A DNA stretch of 9,235 bases. Origin: an uncultured Coriobacteriaceae bacterium (GTDB lineage Bacteria; Actinomycetota; Coriobacteriia; Coriobacteriales; Eggerthellaceae). The notes below the pieces were generated by a model that worked only from the letters and a program-made list of their open reading frames with translations, ran no database searches and was not told where the DNA came from. Positions 6,174 to 9,235 of the stretch are shown here, in pieces. The translations under genes were made by a program, and so were the position numbers. The stretch is from the NCBI GenBank assembly GCA_902767025.1, contig CACXFZ010000232.1, positions 1 to 9,235 of the forward strand. Direction: 5' to 3'. The number at the start of each line of letters is the position of its first letter. The first letter of the stretch is position 1.

Positions 6174-6833
6174 TTAGTGTGCGAAAGAAGGGCACAGGTC
6201 GTTGATGAAGCATTCGCCGCACAGGGGGCGCTGCGCCCGGCAGTAGTCGCGGCCGAAATGCACCCATTGATGGTTGATGAACAGCCATTGCTCCTTGGGG
6301 TGGATGGCCAGCAGGGCCTTCTCCGTCTTATCGGGCGTGTCGGCCGACGGGCCAGCGAACTTCAGACGGTGGGCGATGCGGTACACGTGTGTGTCGACGG
6401 CGATGCCCTGGGCGTCCTTGAACGCCTCGCACATCACGACGTTGGCGGTCTTGCGGCCAACGCCGGGCAGCTTCTGCAGCTCTTCGAGCGTGCGGGGCAC
6501 CTCTCCGTCGAAGTCGGAGACGATCATCTGCGAAAGCCCGACCAGGCTCTTGGCCTTCGAGCGGAAGAACCCCAGCGAATGGATGAGCTTTTCTATATCG
6601 GACACGCGGGCTTGGGCCATGTCGTAAGGCGTGGGGTAGGCAGCGAACAGCGCCGGCGTCGCCTTGTTCACAGCTGCGTCGGTGCACTGTGCCGAAAGCA
6701 CCACGGCCACCACCAGGCGAAACGGGTCTCCGTCGTAGTCCAGCGATGCCTGTCCTTCGCCGTAGTGCTCCTGCATGCGCTGCTCGACAGCCGCTGCGCG
6801 CTTGATCTTCGACTCTTTGCTTTCGCGGGGCAT
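6174..6833 (-). CDS. nth: Endonuclease III (bifunctional DNA glycosylase/AP lyase)
   Basis: The enzyme removes oxidised pyrimidines and cleaves at the resulting abasic site in base excision repair. The 219-residue length is typical. Visible features are LSAQCTDAAVN in the N-terminal helical part, the helix-hairpin-helix LPGVGRKTANVV with catalytic Lys128, the catalytic Asp147 in VDTHVYRIAHRL, and the C-terminal [4Fe-4S] ligands C198, C205, C208 and C214 with the canonical CX6CX2CX5C spacing. The ATG at 6833 is supported by AAAGGA (complement of 6839-6844) five bases upstream. The frame stays open far upstream on the minus strand, but there it only mirrors mfd. The gene is divergent from mfd across 108 bases and upstream of the lipoprotein gene. 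All catalytic residues are intact, in contrast to the atypical MutY-like relative nearby. Confidence 0.96.
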   Translation of the reverse strand: MPRESKESKIKRAAAVEQRMQEHYGEGQASLDYDGDPFRLVVAVVLSAQCTDAAVNKATPALFAAYPTPYDMAQARVSDIEKLIHSLGFFRSKAKSLVGLSQMIVSDFDGEVPRTLEELQKLPGVGRKTANVVMCEAFKDAQGIAVDTHVYRIAHRLKFAGPSADTPDKTEKALLAIHPKEQWLFINHQWVHFGRDYCRAQRPLCGECFINDLCPSFAH

Positions 6834-6897
6834 GCGTGTCCTTTCGCTGTGCTTGCAAGGCCATGTGCGCTTCGACGAGGGAAGCGGTGCACCACGC

Positions 6898-6905
6898 ATT
6901 ATAAT
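6898..6905. promoter_or_regulatory. Symmetric ATTATAAT -10 box in the nth/mfd divergent region
   Basis: ATTATAAT is its own reverse complement, so TATAAT can be read at 6900-6905 on the plus strand and at 6903-6898 on the minus strand. The plus reading would start transcription near 6912, about 30 bases before the mfd ATG. The minus reading would give nth a leader of roughly 58 bases. Neither strand has a good -35 hexamer at 16-18 bases. It is the only clearly AT-rich element in the gap. Confidence 0.45.
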
Positions 6906-6911
6906 AGCCAG

Positions 6912-6930
6912 GCCGCAGATTGCGGCTTTT
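6912..6930 (+). other. Hairpin plus TTTT in the mfd leader
   Basis: GCCGCA (6912-6917) pairs perfectly with TGCGGC (6921-6926) around a three-base GAT loop, followed by TTTT at 6927-6930; a G-T and an A-T pair could extend the stem. If transcription starts at about 6912, the hairpin is at the very 5' end of the mfd mRNA, immediately before the ribosome site GAGG (6932-6935). It could be a 5' stabilising stem or a modulator of translation. It is short for a true terminator. Confidence 0.4.
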
Positions 6931-6941
6931 CGAGGTTCGAG

Positions 6942-9235
6942 ATGAAACTGATAGATGCATTGACATATCCGCTTGGCGACTGCGAGGAAATCGGCTCGTT
7001 CTGGGGCATCCTGGACTCGGGCGCGGACGCCTCGATGGGCATCGCATCGTCGGCGCGCCCGCTGATGATCGCGGCCCGGTTCCAGCGCACGCCCCAGCCG
7101 ACGCTGGTGGTGGTGGCGGGCGAGGACGCGGCCGAGGACACGGCACGGGCCATTGCGGCGTACGTGGGTGACTGGAACGTGCTGCGCTTCCCCTGCCGCG
7201 CCGATACGCCGTGGGGCGCGAAGGCGGCGGACGCACATGCCGTGGCAAGCCGCATGCAGGCAGTCGATGCCCTGGCAAGCGGCAGGGACGTGATCGTTGT
7301 GGCATCCGCGCGCTCGCTGCTGCGCAAGCTCCCGCCCGTGGGCACGCCGTTCTACCATCCGTTGCGCCTTCAAGCGGGCAAGTCCGCAGACGAGCTGCTG
7401 GGAAGTGACGGCGCAACGTTCGACGACATCGTGCTTGCGCTCGAGAACATGGGGTATTGCAACACGGGCGAGCTCGAAGGGCAGGGGACGTACTGCGTCA
7501 ACGGCGGCATCGTCGACATCTTCCCCGGCAACACCTCGTATCCCGTGCGGGTGGACTTCTTCGGCGACGACGTCGACGAGATCAAGCGCCTGATGGCATC
7601 CACCGGGCAGGAGGTCGGCTCGATGGAAGGCATCGACGTCTATCCGATCCGCGAATACGTGCTGTCGCGGCGCTCGGTCGCCCGCGCGAAGGAGGCGCTG
7701 TCCAGGCAGGCCGGCACCAACCCTGTAATGCGCGAGCTGCTCGAGAAGCTCGAAGGGGGCATCTTCGAGCCGCAAACCGATGCGCTGCTGTCGTACTTGT
7801 ACGAGAAGACGTCGACGTTGTGCGATTTCCTGGGAGCGGAATGCCTGACCGTTGCGCTGGAGCCCCGCAGCCTGATGGACGACTGCATGCATTGCTTCGA
7901 CGAGATGACGTTGTCGTCTGCCGGGTCGGGCATCGTGGTGCAGGACCTGTACAGCGAGCCTGCCAAGCTCAACCTGGGCGCCAACCAGCGGTGCACGTAC
8001 CAGTCGATCATGCGCATCGGGGCGCAGGTGGACGTCGAGATGCCCGTCAAGCGCACCGAGGTGGCAGGCAGTGCCGAAAAGCTCTACGGCAGGTTCAGGA
8101 CGCTGCTCAACGACGGGTACCTAACGGTCTTCTGCGTGCCCAACTACAAGACCCGCGAGGAGATGAAGCTCGAACTGGTCGACCGCGGCATCTCGATCGT
8201 CGAAATGGTCGACGACGGCTCGGAAGACGGGTCGTGGCGCCTGGAGCGCAACGTCGTCAACGTGGTGGACACCTCCGTGCCGCTGGGCATGGTGCTTCCC
8301 AAGGCGCGCGTGGCTCTGGTGAGCATATCCGATCTGCAGGGTTCGTCGGCCAGCAGGAGCGTGCGCCAGGTGGACATCACCCAGGTGACGTTTCCCTTCA
8401 AGCCTGGCGACTACGTGGTGCACGCGATGCATGGCGTGGCGCTGTTCAGCGACATCGTGCGCCAGGACGTCGACGGCTCGATGCGCGACTACCTGCTGCT
8501 CGAATACGCCGACAACGACAAGCTCTACGTGCCGGTCGAGCAGCTCGACCGCGTCACGCGCTACGTGGGCCCCGAAGGGTCGAGCCCGCGCCTGACGCGT
8601 TTGAACACCAGCGACTGGTCGCGTGCGCTTTCACGGGCGCGCAAGGCGTCGAAGAAACTCGCGTTCGACCTGGTGGACGTCTACACCCGCCGCGCATCGG
8701 CGCAAGGGTACCGCTACGGGCCCGACACGCCCTGGCAGGTCGAGATGGAGGAGTCGTTCCCGTACCAGGAAACCCCCGACCAGCTGGCTGCCATTGCCGA
8801 CGTGAAAGCGGACATGCAGTCGAGCAGACCGATGGACAGGCTTGTCTGCGGCGACGTGGGCTTCGGCAAGACCGAGGTCGCGTTGCGCGCCGCATTCAAG
8901 GCGATCCAGGGCGGCAAGCAGGTGATGGTGCTGTGTCCCACGACCATCCTGGCCCAGCAGCACTACGCCACTTTCTGCGACCGCTTCGCGGATTTCGGCG
9001 TCGAGGTCCGGGTGATGAGCAGGTTCAGGACGCCGGCGCAGCAGCAAGAAGCCCTGGAAGGCTTTGCGGAAGGCACCGTCGACTGCATGATCGGGACCCA
9101 CCGCTTGCTCTCGCGCGACGTCAACCCGAAGGACCTGGGTCTGGTGATCATCGACGAAGAGCAGCGCTTCGGCGTGGGGCACAAGGAGCAGCTGAAGAAC
9201 CTGCGCGAATCGGTGGACGTGCTCACGCTGTCTGC
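6942..9235 (+). CDS. mfd: Transcription-repair coupling factor Mfd (3' partial)
   Basis: Mfd removes RNA polymerase stalled at DNA lesions and recruits UvrA. The frame is open from ATG 6942 to the window edge (764 codons); the family is usually about 1,100-1,200 residues, so the rest of the translocase and the C-terminal domain lie outside. Ribosome site GAGG (6932-6935) is six bases upstream. The N-terminal third matches the UvrB-homology module, including NGGIVDIFP followed by a VDFFGDDVDEI strand. Residues 484 to about 545 are the CarD-like RNA-polymerase-interacting domain (GDYVVHAMHGVALF, then YLLLEYADNDKLYVPVEQL). The translocase domain begins near 600 with the FPYQETPDQ motif, Walker A GDVGFGKTE at 637-645, motif Ia CPTTILAQQH, GTHRLLS, and the DEEQ box at 738-741 (DEEQRFGV). 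No frameshift or missing key residue was seen in the visible part. Confidence 0.96.
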   Translation, partial: MKLIDALTYPLGDCEEIGSFWGILDSGADASMGIASSARPLMIAARFQRTPQPTLVVVAGEDAAEDTARAIAAYVGDWNVLRFPCRADTPWGAKAADAHAVASRMQAVDALASGRDVIVVASARSLLRKLPPVGTPFYHPLRLQAGKSADELLGSDGATFDDIVLALENMGYCNTGELEGQGTYCVNGGIVDIFPGNTSYPVRVDFFGDDVDEIKRLMASTGQEVGSMEGIDVYPIREYVLSRRSVARAKEALSRQAGTNPVMRELLEKLEGGIFEPQTDALLSYLYEKTSTLCDFLGAECLTVALEPRSLMDDCMHCFDEMTLSSAGSGIVVQDLYSEPAKLNLGANQRCTYQSIMRIGAQVDVEMPVKRTEVAGSAEKLYGRFRTLLNDGYLTVFCVPNYKTREEMKLELVDRGISIVEMVDDGSEDGSWRLERNVVNVVDTSVPLGMVLPKARVALVSISDLQGSSASRSVRQVDITQVTFPFKPGDYVVHAMHGVALFSDIVRQDVDGSMRDYLLLEYADNDKLYVPVEQLDRVTRYVGPEGSSPRLTRLNTSDWSRALSRARKASKKLAFDLVDVYTRRASAQGYRYGPDTPWQVEMEESFPYQETPDQLAAIADVKADMQSSRPMDRLVCGDVGFGKTEVALRAAFKAIQGGKQVMVLCPTTILAQQHYATFCDRFADFGVEVRVMSRFRTPAQQQEALEGFAEGTVDCMIGTHRLLSRDVNPKDLGLVIIDEEQRFGVGHKEQLKNLRESVDVLTLS

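Noticed and set aside
6834..7892. Upstream extension of the nth reading frame
   Set aside because: The extension is antisense to mfd and has no homology to Nth; ATG 6833 has its own ribosome site and gives the normal family length.

Overview
The window is GC-rich, with tightly packed genes, strong G/C preference at third codon positions, and GTG and TTG start codons. The gene set (heterodimeric ABC exporter, Rrf2 regulator, MutY-like protein, Nth, Mfd) and the style of the sequence suggest a high-GC actinobacterium. A member of the Coriobacteriia/Eggerthellaceae is my best guess, but this is inference; no marker gene in the window settles it.

Layout. (1) Positions 1-2465 (+): the 3' end of one ABC exporter half-transporter and a complete second one, joined by an ATGA stop/start overlap. 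Their nucleotide-site motifs are complementary: one subunit carries Asp and Gln at the catalytic Glu and switch His, the other carries a variant signature. This is the pattern of a heterodimeric exporter with one degenerate ATP site. (2) 2568-5482 (+): a probable three-gene operon behind an extended -10 promoter and a strong Shine-Dalgarno. It encodes a protein with an AAA+-like core whose P-loop has been lost, an Rrf2-family regulator with an IscR-like three-cysteine set, and a HhH-GPD/MutY-like glycosylase with no Fe-S cysteines, Glu in place of the catalytic Asp and no NUDIX-like OG-recognition domain. (3) A hairpin at 5485-5507 separates this operon from convergent minus-strand genes. (4) 5517-6833 (-): a small Ser-rich lipoprotein of unknown function and, upstream of it on the same strand, a canonical endonuclease III (nth). 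(5) 6834-6941: a divergent intergenic region with an ATTATAAT box readable on both strands and a hairpin plus T-run just ahead of the next gene. (6) 6942-9235 (+): the first 764 codons of mfd, the transcription-repair coupling factor, cut by the window edge.

The right half is a small DNA-repair neighbourhood: nth and mfd are divergent, and a second, atypical HhH-GPD glycosylase lies about 0.7 kb beyond the 3' end of nth. The part least explained by known biology is the pseudo-AAA+ / Rrf2 / Fe-S-less MutY-like operon. No stretch over 300 bases lacks a gene. I saw no rRNA, tRNA, CRISPR array, insertion sequence or integration site.
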